A stretch of 64,000 bases of DNA, from the NCBI GenBank assembly GCA_037176885.1, contig JAWWNJ010000005.1, positions 1,302,001-1,366,000 of the forward strand, given 5' to 3'. The translations under genes were made by a program, and so were the position numbers. The notes below the pieces were generated by a model, which was given only the letters and a program-made list of their open reading frames with translations, was not told the DNA's origin and did no database searches. Origin of the DNA: Favolaschia claudopus (lineage: Eukaryota > Basidiomycota > Agaricomycetes > Agaricales > Mycenaceae). Shown here piece by piece: positions 47,912 to 59,840 of this stretch (positions are counted from its first letter, which is position 1; every line of letters begins with the position of its first letter).

Positions 47912-50900
47912 ATGACGATTCAGACGAGACCACAGACGCCGACTCAGACGTTCCTGAGGAAGAGGACAACGTCCAACTCCCCCAGAAAAACTGACGTGAA
48001 ACAATTGCCAACTGAAGATCAGGAAGTTCCGAAGCGCGACGAGGTCGTATGGGGCAAAACTCCTGGAGGGGAAGGTGAGGATCGCCAAATCTGAATCAGA
48101 AACCGTGCTCAAGTCCCTGTAGTGTTTCGTGTTCCAACCACCCACGACGTGTTGACGCTTTTTCACCCGGCGTATCCAAAGAGTCACCTCGATTTATTCA
48201 ATTTGGCTCTCCTTGGGCTACAACTCGTGCTTTTCGCTGTCCTTCCGCGCAACGTCGCCAAAGTCTTCTTCTTCGTCTACTTCGCCTTTTGGCGCGGTGC
48301 GTATGACGCTGGTCTTGGGTGGATCCTCACCAAACAGAGCAAAAAGAAATGGATCGTTCGTCAAGTCCAAAAGCTCGGGTGGCTTGATCCAGAGCGGCGC
48401 CCTGCGGTGCGCAATTGGATAAAGGCGCAGTTGGCGGGAAAGATGGGCAAGGATTATTCTTTCGACGTGAGTTTGATTTTCAAGATTGTGATTTCAAGTA
48501 ACATCGACAACCCAGGAATTGCCGCTCGAGTACAATACCTGGCTGCTATTCCGTCAGGCGGTCGACGTGATTCTTCTCAAGTGTGTGCCATTTCATTTGC
48601 ACCCTCCTTCCCCTTATCCTTTCCAGCGACTTTCTGGCGTATTGCATGTTTTCGTTTTCCTGCTTCCGAGTCCCGGAGGGTCTTTCGCTGTTTGTCCACA
48701 TTCTACGGTTCGTCCCCACCAAATTCCCGACGAATCAAGCTCACAATGCTATAGATGGGCTGGTGGACTCTTGCTCATCGGATTCAACCTTTGGGTCAAG
48801 ACCGAGGCTCACAACGTCGTGAAAGATTACGGCTGGTACTGGGGCGACGTCTTCTTCCAGCGCGGCGCTCTTGTATTTGACGGCGTATTCGAGCTGGCGC
48901 CTCACCCTATGTACTCCGTTGGTGCGTGCACGTCCGAGACTTCCGACTTGTGTTTATGGACGTCTTGCAGGATATGCTGGCTACTATGGGCTTTCCCTCA
49001 TCTCGGGTAGCTACGCGGTGCTTTTCGTCAGTCTGGCGGGCCATGCCGCCCAGTTCGGCTTCCTCGTGTTCTTCGAAAATCCTCGTAAGCCCGTCTTGCT
49101 TCCCTTGTCATCGGCTCTTGACAGGTTCGCAGACATCGAGCGGATGTACGGCCAGCGCAAAGCCATCGCGAAGAGGACGCCCCTCCGCCCGCGCTCCAGC
49201 AGCACTCTCCCCAGTCCTCCCGCAGAAAGCTCAGCGTCCACCCCAGAACTCGACGGATACATCTCGACGCCGTCTGCGACCGAAGGCGACACCGCGACGG
49301 ACACGGAGCTGGAAACAGAGATCGAGCTCGAGGGTGAATCTGTTGTGCCGACTAGGCGCCATCATCAACAGAAGGCGTCCGACGATATCGTCGCTGCGTC
49401 GTTCTTGCCGAGTCCACCCAAGAAAAAGAAAGCGGTGTCGCAGCATGATCTGTTCAACAAGTATTTCAGGCGCGATACCGTTATTTTCAGGAACTTGGAT
49501 CTCTTCCGGTACGTTACTTGACTTTCATACAAAATCCCGCTCTAACGCAGCTATACAGTGCAAACGACCTGACCCTCACCCTCATCGTCGCCTACTCGGT
49601 CGTCGTCTCGCTCATCCCCAGCGTTTCTCCCGGGACTTCGCTCTGCCTTCACTTTGCACACGCTTTAACGTGGTGTCTCTTCCACTGCTTCGGCCTCGGG
49701 CTGGTTCTCCGCGCGCAAGGACAGAACAAGTTCCTCGTTCGGCATTTCATGAAGAACTACCACTACCCGGCCAAAGATGGCGACCGTGGTGCCATCGTGG
49801 AGGCGTTCACCAACTGGAAGGCGATATATAATCTGAGTCTCTGCATGTCCTATGGTTCGTAATCTCTTTATCCTTGGAAAGATGTATGCTGACGATTGGT
49901 GTCCCGATGGTTAGTTTCGTTCCTTGGTGTGGTGTGGAAGACGTACTCGATCCCGACGGATTGGACTGTAGGGCATGAGTTGTTGCGGCATACCCTTGGC
50001 GCGGTTAGTACCTCTCCTTATTTTTGAGGCAGCCTCGGCTTATTGATGTCAACGATAGATGCTCATTGGACTGCACATCTGGGCCGCCCTCGAGTGTTTC
50101 GAGGTCCTGGGTCTCTTTGGTACGCCTCTATGTCGTACGCTTGCCTGTTTGCTCACGTCTTGTTCCGACAGGCTGGTTCTTCGGGGACTTCTTCATCGAG
50201 GATTTCCCGGCACATTTGGAGTACACTGGTATTTATCGGTGCGTGACGGACTTCCGCATCATGTAGCTCTCCCTTTAACAACTCCGTTTGCGTAGATACC
50301 TGAATAATCCTGAAGTGATGGGCGGCGCTGCGTGGCTCGGGTTCACGCTTATCAGTGGCAGCAAACTCGTTCTCGGTCTCGCTGTTGTGCGACACCTCGC
50401 TCAATGGTGGTTCCTCAAGGTTGTGGAGAAGTGCGTCTTGCCTTGTAATGCTCCGCTATCGTATAGTCTCTGACTGACTGTTCGGTGTAGTCCGCACATG
50501 CAGAAACTATACGGCGACTCGCTGCGCAAGGACGCTGGGTTCGTGAAGGTTATCAAGAACGTCGCCAGTAAGAATGCGCGTTTGTTGGAGGTGCGAGCTG
50601 GTCGACATGCGCCTGAGTTCCGCCGCGTTGCGCAGGAGGTTGCGAAGGAGGTAAAGGGCACGTTTGAGAAGGTTTATGAGGAGACGGCGGACGTCGTCGA
50701 AGATTTCCTTGCTAAATGTTGGATTTTTTCCCTGTTTCTCTGCTGTCACTAACAAGCTGTTATAGCGAGACCGAAATTTTCGGAAGTGATGCAGGATACG
50801 AAGGTTTTGCTGCAGCAGTCGAGGGAACGGCTTGTTATCACGTAGGTTCTGAGCACTTTCATACGAAAGGCGAGGCTGAATCGCTTCCTCAGGCGTATTG

Positions 50901-51839
50901 CGAGCGATATGTCCTCTTACGATAGCTCGAAGTACAAGCTCGAGGCGGTCCCGGGTTCGGAGGGGTCCCTCAAATTCCATCTCGGGGAGCCGATCCGTCT
51001 CAAATGGGAAGCGCCGCGTACTCACTCAAGGAAAGATTGGGTTGGGATTTACAGGGTGCGTCCGTTTCTGGATCATTCCCCCCGAGCGACTAGAGTTCTG
51101 AGGCTGGGTTTTAGATCGGTGCCAATAAGTCGACGCTTGTGACTCGTACGAGCTCATTGGGCATGTGGGTGCCTGTGCATGACGAGGAGTGGGATGGCGA
51201 TGTTCCGCTGGGATTGTCGCGCCCTACTGCAGGAAGCAGTCGCGCATCGGACATCGATTGTGGTATCATCACTTTCAAGGGGAATACGCTCCCATGGATC
51301 GCTGGTAATTATGAGGTGCGCACGCTTTGCGGTCCGTCCCGTTGCATCAGCGATTGACTGGTGCCTCTCCAGGTGCGGTATCACCACGACGGGAAGTACA
51401 ATGTTATGAGTGTGGTCGCACCGATTGAGATCTATGGTATGTGCTCCGGTTCCCGGATAGTCGCCTTAGATTGATCTTCCCCACAGTCGAGAAGCCTGTC
51501 GAACTCACCTTCGATTCCGTCCGCGAGAATCTCATGCATGTCGTGCCTCTGTGCCTCGACTCGGACCCGTCCCTGATCCCCTACTCATGCAAAACTTCCG
51601 CGACGCCACACACACCAAACGCCACCGCCACTGCGCAGGACGAAGACTCTCCAGACGACCGTGACCCAGACGATTTCACGTTCTGGTCTGAAAAGCAGGC
51701 GCGGCGCATTTGCAGTGCAATAAAACAGACGTTTGACGTGGAGTATGCGCCGGAGGTCGTAGTGGCGGACGCTAACATATCTGCGTTGGCGAGACGGATA
51801 TTGTTGTCCAAAGAAATTTTAACTGGTTCTTCAGAGTAA
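47912..51839 (+). CDS. CHO2: Phosphatidylethanolamine N-methyltransferase
   Basis: Eighteen exons: 47912-48074, 48123-48466, 48516-48580, 48627-48707, 48755-48921, 48971-49084, 49133-49508, 49559-49854, 49915-50003, 50059-50119, 50172-50238, 50296-50430, 50491-50717, 50766-50841, 50893-51055, 51115-51315, 51373-51436 and 51487-51839 (1013 aa). It carries the landmarks of the fungal ER enzyme that makes the first methylation from phosphatidylethanolamine towards phosphatidylcholine: [121 protein letters not shown] and [19 protein letters not shown]-terminal soluble domain follows ([14 protein letters not shown] ... [16 protein letters not shown]). The N-terminal 50 residues are basic and Thr-rich. 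About 65 nt of its final exon are duplicated near 61650. Confidence 0.94.
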
Positions 51840-54140
51840 TGATGCGGAAGAGTAGTACAGTCTATACGCTTAGGTCTAAATGTTCACGACGGTCATGGAA
51901 TGAATTTTCTCTCTCAGAGATTTGCGACACGAAAGCGACTGTGACGAGTGATGACTCTTTGCAGCTTGATCCTCAACTTGCATCTCGTTATCCAGCGACT
52001 TTCAGCCTCACAGCTCTCAACCTTCAAAGCCTTTTACTCTTGACTCTGTTAAGATAAAATCAATCCGTAGGCAACTTTTGGGGTGGCTTGGATGCCTGCG
52101 CTCCTGACTTGGGAGGTTTCTCTAGATCAGCTCAACAATGTCGATGAAGTCTCAGTTCTACTTGTCTTTGTGCGCCGACGCAGCCTCGAAGGTAACTTGC
52201 CCTCTATCCCATGTTCTCTCGCCCTCACAAAGATGTTGTCTAGTCTACGATGTATTACCAGCTTGGTTCGGTGATTGTATGCCACCAAAATCTTTCATCA
52301 TAGAGTCAGTGCTCGAACTCTATAACAGGTCAAAGGCGGCAAGGTTATATCTACGGGCTTCAATCATCAGAGGCCCAATTACTGTGAGCCTAGGAACGGC
52401 CGGCCCATGTCTATGCACGCGGAGATGGCGAGTATCTTCAACGCTACCCGTGGCGCGGCCCCTGCGCTCAAGCAGCAGGTTCAACCGTGCAACCGTGGCT
52501 CTGCGACCGCCACAAAAACAACACCAGCAACAACAACAACAACAGCGCAAGGAGCAACAACAAAACGAAAAGAAGAAGAAGGCGAAGCGGTACGCGGAGG
52601 AGGAGTACAGCAGGGATTTAGAGCGGTTGTCGCCGGGTGCAAGTCTCGTTCCTTACGAGGCGAAGACGACGAGGAGGCGTGTGTCCTATCAGACTGGTCG
52701 ACCTGCTCACTATCAGGGTCAAGAGGCAGACGATGCCTGTGAGGGGAAGGGCGGTGAGTGTTCTGTAGGGCAAGAGGTGACGGGGAAGCAACAGAGGCGA
52801 TCGCAGCAGCAGCACTCGAAGCTCAACGGGTGCGACTTGTACGTATGCCGAACTACAAAGAAGGGTGAGTTCGGCTGCTCCAAGCCTTGTTGGCGGTGGT
52901 ACGTGCTGTCTGGTTTCTCCGGGGAAAGGAAAGGGAAAGGCTAATCAACTCTATCTGCAGTGTGTCTTGGTGCCGATGGGCGGGGATCAAGCGAATCTTC
53001 CACTGGAGCGTGGAGGAAGGGCGCTTCATCTGTCTGAAGGTTGGGGACGCGTCGGTTGCGGAGTGCTATGAGACCGTGGCGGATGTGCGGTTGGTCAGGT
53101 CTCGAGCGGTTTTGGTGTGATGGAATTATTTCTCTATTGCATACAGTTTTTTTTTACATCAGCGCTTCATGAATGCCTTTAGCTGGGCGACCTTTTCCAC
53201 ATCTCGACACGTTAAGCTGTACCTGGCCGTGCGCTTCAGCACTCCTCCCTCAGACATGACTCGAAGGGCATCCGTCCCGGTCACTCTGTCCCAATTCGCG
53301 ATCGGCACCCCCAGATCGCTGAGCACGGGTGGTACCTTAGGGTCCCCGCTCGCCGTAATAGCGTCTTCTTCGATTTCACGTATTCTAGTCGGGTGTAAGG
53401 CACAAAAGGTTCTGTCTGCAGCAATGGCGCGGCGCGACTCACGCGTGCAAGTGGGAGGAATATAATGCATCTTTGGTGATGACGACCGACCGAGGTTCAA
53501 GGAGGGTGGTCATAATAGGTGTAGGGTCAATACTACGTCCTCCTACTCCTACTTCGCCGTCGCTTTGTGGGGTGTACTGGTAATAGTGGAAAGTACAGTG
53601 TGAACCGAGAGAAATGGTTGCCACCAAGGGAAAATATGCGGGGCCGTCTTCGTGCGGCTGATGTCGCGATAAGTTAAGTATTGGGACTGCTAGCAGAGGC
53701 AGTCGATAACGACGGACTGACCATAATGCCTTGAACATCGGGCTATGAGCTTGGGGAGCTAAGGATAGGGTCGAGTCCTCACCTTGTCCTGCGAGATACT
53801 GTCCGTAAACATTTAATGAGCGAGGCGATAACAAGGATCAAAAAGGCTAACTTCATTCCTTAAATGGAGGTCAAGAGGCGCGTATGAAGAGAGAGAAAGC
53901 GGGATGACATGATTATATGGTTTGGTTTCCCGTGTGGAGAGCCCGCCGGTGTGAAGGCAAGGCTTTTGAGGCGATCGATAATATCGGGGCTGGTAAATGT
54001 GAGAATAATTTACTTGCATTGTGGTTGGAGCGCCGTAAATATATGATAAACTTACTAGGTTTCAACGAAAGGAGGCATTGGCTGTGAGACGAGGACATTT
54101 TTCGACGTCAGTTCACCGCCTGTATCAAGGTTAATAGAGC
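51775..54140 (+). repeat. Segmental duplication, copy 1 (direct)
   Basis: Matches 61650-64000. It begins inside the last CHO2 exon (GGCGAGACGGATATTGTTGT), crosses the CHO2 stop, and carries the whole deaminase gene and most of the AlkB-like gene. Offsets shift between 9875 and 9860 over the left part because of indels, with frequent substitutions. From about 52609 onward the offset is constant at 9860 and no difference was found in the lines compared by eye. The right limit cannot be seen because copy 2 is cut by the window end. Confidence 0.95.
52138..53120 (+). CDS. Zinc-dependent cytidine/deoxycytidylate-type deaminase-fold protein, copy 1
   Basis: Five exons: 52138-52191, 52244-52276, 52329-52478, 52528-52898 and 52961-53120 (255 aa). 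The zinc signature is present: H59-A60-E61 in SMHAEMASIFN, and P199-C200-W-R-C203, with Cys203 formed across the last intron (donor GTACGT). Before it stand YYQLGSVIVKGGKVISTGFNHQRPNY, the usual beta strands of the fold. Between the two halves lies an insert of about 100 residues: a glutamine run, a lysine/arginine-rich segment (NEKKKKAKRYAEEE) and Ser/Gln-rich text. Splicing of a 49-nt intron at CAGCAG|GTTCAA is needed to enter the glutamine frame; without it the frame ends early. Substrate unknown: free nucleotide, pterin/riboflavin-type ring or RNA base are all possible. It is tail to tail with the AlkB-like gene. Confidence 0.8.
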
Positions 54141-54572
54141 TTGAGGTCATAAACCTTGAACGACGGTCAAAACCGTGACGGCTCACCCCAGAGCTGCAGC
54201 CTGGATGAATGAGTACGGGGTGAGTGGAGATGCGGTGGAAGTCGTCAGAAAACACGCCTGCGGTTCGCCAATTGCTTCCAGCGTTGTTGGGGGTACGCGG
54301 TGATCTAGTACCCAGCCAGGATCGAGAATCTTTCAGCGAATCCCCCTCTCTCAGATTTATGTTATGCGCCACTACGCCCACCTTTTGAATCAAATATGCT
54401 TCTTCCTCTACCTGCAAGGAGGCTATTGAGCTCAACGTGGTCATGGCTGCCGAAAGAATCGACGCCAGCGTACGCTCAGGAACTCGGGAATATAATAACA
54501 TGTATCAAGACCGGGGACGCGATATATTGCTAATTCACCGAGAGGGGGCTTCACCGGTTGCTCCGTGGTCAT
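53159..54572 (-). CDS. AlkB homologue (ALKBH6-like Fe(II)/2-oxoglutarate dioxygenase); middle of gene uncertain
   Basis: Supported minus-strand exons: 54572-54474, 54411-54382, 54304-54258, 54200-54187, 54119-54056, 53989 to about 53910, about 53657-53443, and 53384-53159. They read YRVPGLDTCYYIPEFLS, VEEEAYLIQK, RWKQLANR, RLQLWG, GELTSKNVLVSQPMPPFVE, YPDIIDRLKSLAF, PHEDGPAYFPLVATISLGSH, LLEPRSVVITKDALY and finally TARYSLTCRDVEKV, in the order of eukaryotic ALKBH6. The HEDG motif supplies His and Asp iron ligands, and the RYSLTCR segment the 2-oxoglutarate-binding arginines. The intron after RWKQLANR begins with GC. The joins around YLAGQG (about 53770-53900) cannot be made in frame with good splice sites, so this part is either mis-spliced in my model or broken by small indels. 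The family is linked to alkylation-damage handling. Confidence 0.75.
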
Positions 54573-54842
54573 ACTGAATCCTCAGATAAGGGTAGTTGAA
54601 TGCGATGATGATTGTGGGCAAGTTCAAGTAAGGTTGATGGCTTGGATCACATCATCGGCATTTGCCGCGCAGTTTCTCAACTTGACCACTACGGCCATGT
54701 CCGCCGCGGAAACGGTGACCACTGCGTGTACGGGCCTCGAATTCATTCTTATTCACCCTGTTTTCATCTCCCGACACCTCTCGGTAAATCTCTGGTTGAC
54801 TTTGACTCGCTCTCGAAATTCTTCACGCAAGAATTTTAAACA
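54573..54842. other. Upstream region of AlkB-like gene
   Basis: About 270 nt between the minus-strand AlkB-like gene and the plus-strand possible gene beginning near 54843. No distinct regulatory element was recognised. Confidence 0.3.
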
Positions 54843-55918
54843 GTGTCCCCTGGTGATCCTGGCCCCAGAATTTTCTTTGACAACCTCTCCGTCGCCTCCT
54901 TCTTTTCACTTACGCTGACCTCTTCCCTTCAATCTGCTCTTCACACCCGCACTCCCCGTTTCGACTACCAGCGCCACGTCACCGTCGTCCCCGCCCTAGC
55001 CAACACCGACAATCTACCACTTCTCCCTCCCCACTCCCTCCCCACTCCCTTCCCCTTCTTCCGCCGCGAACTCGCCCTGTCTTTCACATCCGACACGTAC
55101 ACCCCCAAGGACACAACAAATTACCGCTCACCTCGTCGAAAAGCTACCAACGCCGCCAACGCGCAACAAGCGCGTCGATTCCGACGTATTCGCCCTCGTT
55201 TCGATAAACGTAAGCTCGAAACGAAATCATCGTTCCGTTTACTCACCTTAACATTCCAGCGTCACTATCAATCTGCCCCAGCGTACAAACTGCGGCACCG
55301 CAACCGACTATCACTAGGAGCGAGGTACGGAGTGCGGGGTGGGTTTTGGTGCGGCGTCGGAGACGCCTGAACGCAAAGGTGCGTCGCGCTCTCTTCTTCA
55401 TCTCTTACTCATTCTTACTGACTCACTTTGGTTTCCTTCCTCCCAGCCGCCGACACCACCTCTCCACCTCCACACCTCCCGTTTCGTCCACCAGTGCCGT
55501 GTCACCCCGCTCGTCCCCGCGCCATCCGCAACTCCGCCCATCATCTACATACCAAGTACAAGTGTAATCAAGACCTCGCTACCTCGGCATCAAACGGCTC
55601 GTCAAACCCACCCGCTCCGCCGTATCCGTCTCGGCGCCGACCGGATACAACACCACGGTGCACGTACCCCGCGTCGACTCGAGCCGAACAGCGCAAACGC
55701 GCCGCGCCAGGTTTCGTCGATTCCGCTCTCGGCCGGCGGTCTCTGCGTCAAATATGAAGGTGAGTTCGTTGCTAAACAAAAACAAAGTGAATAACACTGA
55801 CCTTGTTTTGACAGTATCGACGTCAATCTCCGCACGCCGCCGCGTCGAGAAGGCAGCGAGGAATTGCTGGTGGCGCGATCGGAGGAGCGGGTGTCGGGTT
55901 GGAATTGATAAGGTACGA
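54843..55918 (+). CDS. Possible spliced gene built from two tandem degenerate units; product unknown
   Basis: Two stretches, about 54940-55200 and 55460-55750, share order and wording (CCCGTTTCGAC/TCCACCAG, CGCCACGTCACC/GCCGTGTCACC, GTCGATTCCG), which suggests a tandem duplication of about 520 bp. Each is followed by plausible introns: donors GTAAGC (55210), GTGCGT (55380) and GTGAGT (55759), with acceptors CATTCCAG, CTCCCAG and TTTGACAG. The last exon reads IDVNLRTPPRREGSEELL up to a stop near 55903. I could not fix one consistent reading frame, and in some joins a stop falls early. Treat the limits as approximate; it may be a pseudogene. No family was recognised. Confidence 0.3.
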
Positions 55919-55979
55919 GGCGGCGGCGCGCGCTCGTTGCGAGTTGAATACGCGTTGTTAGTATTTAGCTCATAGTATT

Positions 55980-58000
55980 TAGCTCAATAAATTGGTTTCA
56001 CCTTTGAATATCGTCAGTATTGTGAGATCGAGGGAAACAAAGCAAGAAACAGTCGTACCTGGAACCAAAATATTAGATATTGAAGGGAAAGACAGCTGTG
56101 AAGACGAAAGAAGTCAGATTGAAATGGAACAAGGAGAATTGAAAACCTGTCTCTAAGCGGAGTTGGGTGGGGTATTGAGTTAGAGTCGAGGCGACTCAAG
56201 GTAACTGTAAACGTCGTTGAAATGTATCAATAGATGAAATGAACGGAAACGAAACGGACTCACCTCCCGATGCAACATTCAACTTGCAAGCTCCAATAGA
56301 GACCGCGTTGAAATGTATATGTCCGAGTTGAATTAGATTGAACTGAAGTCTTGATGCATTCAAACGCGGTGCTGAACTAAACTTGAAATAAGATGGGTAA
56401 AGTTACTTACTATAAGACTGCTATGAACAGAAGAACGAATGAAAAGAAACCACAATCGACTCACCAAGGGCTCGGAAGGATTGAGTTGGGTTGAGTCAAG
56501 TTGAACTTGCTTAACGAAATAGTTGAACGCCAAAGATAAGATGACTCCATACAGAGGTCAAGGTCAGCCTCGAGTTGAGTCGATAGTAGGTTAGTTAGGG
56601 AGTTGAATAGACTATGAGAAAGAACATACTTTGATAATTGAAAGCCGCGCGCGCGCGACTGTCTCGACATTCTAAGTTCAAGTTGAAGGTCAATCAGCAT
56701 CGAGTCAACCCAGCAAATTGAATTCAACTCACTTACCTAGAAACATGCTTGCGTAGTCTCGGCGTTCAAACGGAATGAATGTGAAGTTGACTTGAGATCA
56801 AACGAGCATGGCTTCGGCCTATAGAGAGAAAGAATGTTGAACTCAGTAGCTTCGCGTTCGCGGCAAAACATCGAATTGAAGTCACAAGATGAACGCACCT
56901 GAGCGTATACGAGTATGGTGCGGTTCTGAATTGGTAAGGGTATGTTGAGTTGGAGTGAAACCGGCATGGTTTCGGGCTGTATCGAGTCGAGGTTGAAGTT
57001 GAAGGTCAGTAAAGGTATGGATAAGGAACTTGAAGGATCGAGTGCGCACCTGCAGAGTTTGGGTATACAATCGAGCTGGATTGAACGATTGCGGCTTGGA
57101 TCAAATAGTCAGCGTCGTAGAATGCATGGTTATAGGATTGCGCACCTAATGGAACCCTAATCCCGCTCTTTCAATCCAAGCCAACCCGTTTCAAACATCT
57201 GAAGTCAGTCTTGAATCTGAGCGCAGCGGTACTCCATGATCTTGAAGGACACTTCGAAACGAACAACAGAGTCGCATTTCAGAGCAATCTGAACGAATCG
57301 AGTCAGTAAACGAAGAAAACATTGAAGAAACGGAGCTCGCCGAGAAGCCCGAGACGACGCGTTGAAGCAAAGATTGAACTGAATACTTGAAGACGAGGTC
57401 AGATAACAAGTTATAGTTGAACAAATGAAGACTTACTATTATCCAGATACCGTCTTGAAGACAAGATGTAGAATAAGTACTTGAGGTTCAAACGGGTCAG
57501 CAAGAATAAGTCAGAGTTGCGATGAGAGTTGAACGAGGCTATACGACTGAATCGAAAGGAAACAGAGTATATTGAAGATATCAACAATACAGAACTGAAA
57601 TTGAGAGGTCAGTGTCAGAAGAGCAAGATGAAGTCAATGAGACGCACCTTAGATACAACACAAGACAAAGAGAGGTGAGCACTAGAGCAAATGAATCAAT
57701 GAAAGTATTGAACGACAATCGAAACCGAAAACAGACGCTAAGACGTTACCATTCCATGCAAATAGAGTTGTATTGAGCTTCTATCGAAAGTATAGAGAGA
57801 TTAGTGAGGTTGAATTGAAGAGTAAGTATGTTTGCGCACCTAAACACTTCAACGTCGAATTCGAGTCAAACTCGAATTGAAGGCTTGAAAAGCGAATGAG
57901 GAATTAAGGGAGTTCAATAGAGAAGCGAAGGAAAGGTAAGAGTGTCAGAGTGCGAGTGGGAGGGAAGAGACCTATGCTCAAAGTGTCAAACTCACCGACC
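55980..58000 (-). other. Repetitive region with regularly spaced splice-donor-like sites on the minus strand
   Basis: The plus strand is full of GAGTTGAA/TTGAAGTC-like words without an exact repeat unit. Read on the minus strand, consensus donors (AG|GTGCGC, AG|GTAAGT, AG|GTGAGT and similar) occur near 57990, 57835, 57650, 57430, 57135, 57045, 56895, 56730, 56628, 56460, 56405, 56260 and 56058, about every 60-300 nt. No long frame exists. This could be a multi-exon non-coding transcript or a decayed repetitive gene. Only the motif series is seen; transcription is inference. Confidence 0.35.
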
Positions 58001-59840
58001 TTATATACAACCCCCCGGGCCCCCGCGCGCCGAAACATGGCGCCATTCTCAAAATTCTTCACGGGCATCTTGCGCCGACAGGGAACCTCCGCAGTAGTAT
58101 GACTCAGACGTCGTCCGAGCGGTGTCGCGGCGAACACAACTCAATGGTTGAGAAGAACCAAAATATTCGTAAGTTGCGTGAAACCGCATAGAAGCTGCCA
58201 CACACCTGGAGACCTTCTTTGATTGTAAAACGGATCATATTTCCATATTGAGAAGTGTCGATCAGGGGGATTTGAGGGCTGGAGAGCGGAGGTTTGGGAA
58301 GGTCGATAAAACGAGGTTTGGAGTATTGAAGGCGTTCTGTAGCTCTGGAAAGCGAACCAGACACGTAGAGCAACAAAAATAATTTTCTGAAAGTTGACGA
58401 AGTTGGAAGGGTCAGCACAGTACGGGGATATAAGCGAAAACATGCGGAAACGCACGAAAATTCATCCGGACGCCGTTCCCGTTCAAATCACCTCAGAAAG
58501 TTCCCCGCTGTCGCTCAGTAACTAAGACACAAGATATCGGCTAATGTGACGTGATGAAAGTGCGGAGGAATTCACCTGAATCACCGTTTTGTGAATTGCG
58601 CATAATCGTCATTCCAGCCGTTTCCGACCGCCGCGCAGCCCAAATGGAGGCAGATTCGCATTGAGTAAGTTGACAGTAATGTTCTTGAAGTTGCCCGAGC
58701 CGACCGAGACCGTAGGTGTGCCGCAAAGAGAAACGAAGGTGAAAGTCGAGAGCAAGAGTTGACGTTTCCCCGTTGGGAATCGCGAGGACGCAGTAAAATT
58801 GACTTACGGGGTTGGCGGACCGCAAAATCCGAAAGTCGAATTATTGGGTCACGTGACCACGAACGCGATCATTTTTCTGCTTTTTCTTCTTGCTTCCTCT
58901 CGTCATCTCGCGGCGTTCTCGCCGACACTTCGGGCGGGGCTCGCCGTCTTTCTGGGTCAACGCATGAACGGCTCGCTTATTCCTCTGGCACCAAAACTCT
59001 GGGACTTCTTCATCATGTTCCGGGGGGCGTGCGTCAGCGCGCGCCCATACAACCAAAGCTCGGCAGGTAACGAACGGTTTGATTACCTTGGAATTGGCAG
59101 TGCTCGCTTGGACCGACTCACCCAGAGTCTCTTTTCTCTGGTCTTTCTGGTTTTTCGCGGCACTTTGGCTGAGCATTCATTCTCCCTGTTAATTGAGAAA
59201 CTTGAGCTCTTGGCTTTGACTTTGCCCCGCCTTCCGACCGTTCGCCGAGTCGCATCAATCACTGTGTAATTTTGAAACAATGTCAACGTTATGCTCCCGG
59301 ACCACGAGATTTTCAACGGTGAATGTTTTGCTTTTCCTTCGTTTACTGCGAGCAAAGTCAACTGCAAGGTGAGCATTCATTTGTTGTGAACTCATACACC
59401 CTTTCTAAACACGAAAAGCTCTAGCTCTGGGCTCACTTCAAGGGATTGTGCTCCACACTTTCGCAGCATCGCTTGGAGGTATCAACTTCCGCAGATCCAG
59501 GTACGTTACATTGATTTTGAATTCCTTTGATGTTTTGTTGCGACGGACAACTCAACCGATGCCATTGCACATACAGAGTCAAAGTAACCTCTTGTCTCTG
59601 TACCACTACCATCCCCTCCACTTCCGCCCTCAAAAATTTCTTCTCGCCTATTCTCCAGTAGGTTTTCACCATACCTCATGAGTCTTTCCTTCTGAATCCT
59701 CTTCCTTAGCGTTCTTGAAACGTTTTCTTCGTCTACAACACGCCGTCAATGCGTTGAGTATACAGAACGCCGTCCCGCGAGCGGCACTTTAGGTGGGTTT
59801 TTTCCTATTCTCCCCTGCCTTCGAACTGACGACCTTTTCA
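58001..59840. other. Intergenic region with a 12-bp palindrome
   Basis: No recognised gene. A perfect palindrome GGTCACGTGACC at 58847-58858 contains the CACGTG core bound by bHLH factors. A plus-strand frame at 58799-59269 (156 codons, hydrophobic centre) starts just before it but has no family signal. Usable donor/acceptor-like pairs exist at 59064, 59366 and 59499, so a spliced transcript is possible but unproven. Confidence 0.3.

Noticed and set aside
52138..52944. 268-codon unspliced frame starting at the deaminase ATG
   Set aside because: Reads the first introns and the HAE exon in the wrong frame, so the zinc-binding HAE is lost.
54843..55370. 175-codon frame as an intact arginine-rich protein
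   Set aside because: Crosses likely introns, and its composition follows the GC-rich repeat. Kept only as a low-confidence possible gene.
58799..59269. 156-codon plus-strand frame as a membrane protein gene
   Set aside because: Hydrophobic centre only. No family signal, no second exon that fits, and it sits in repetitive DNA.
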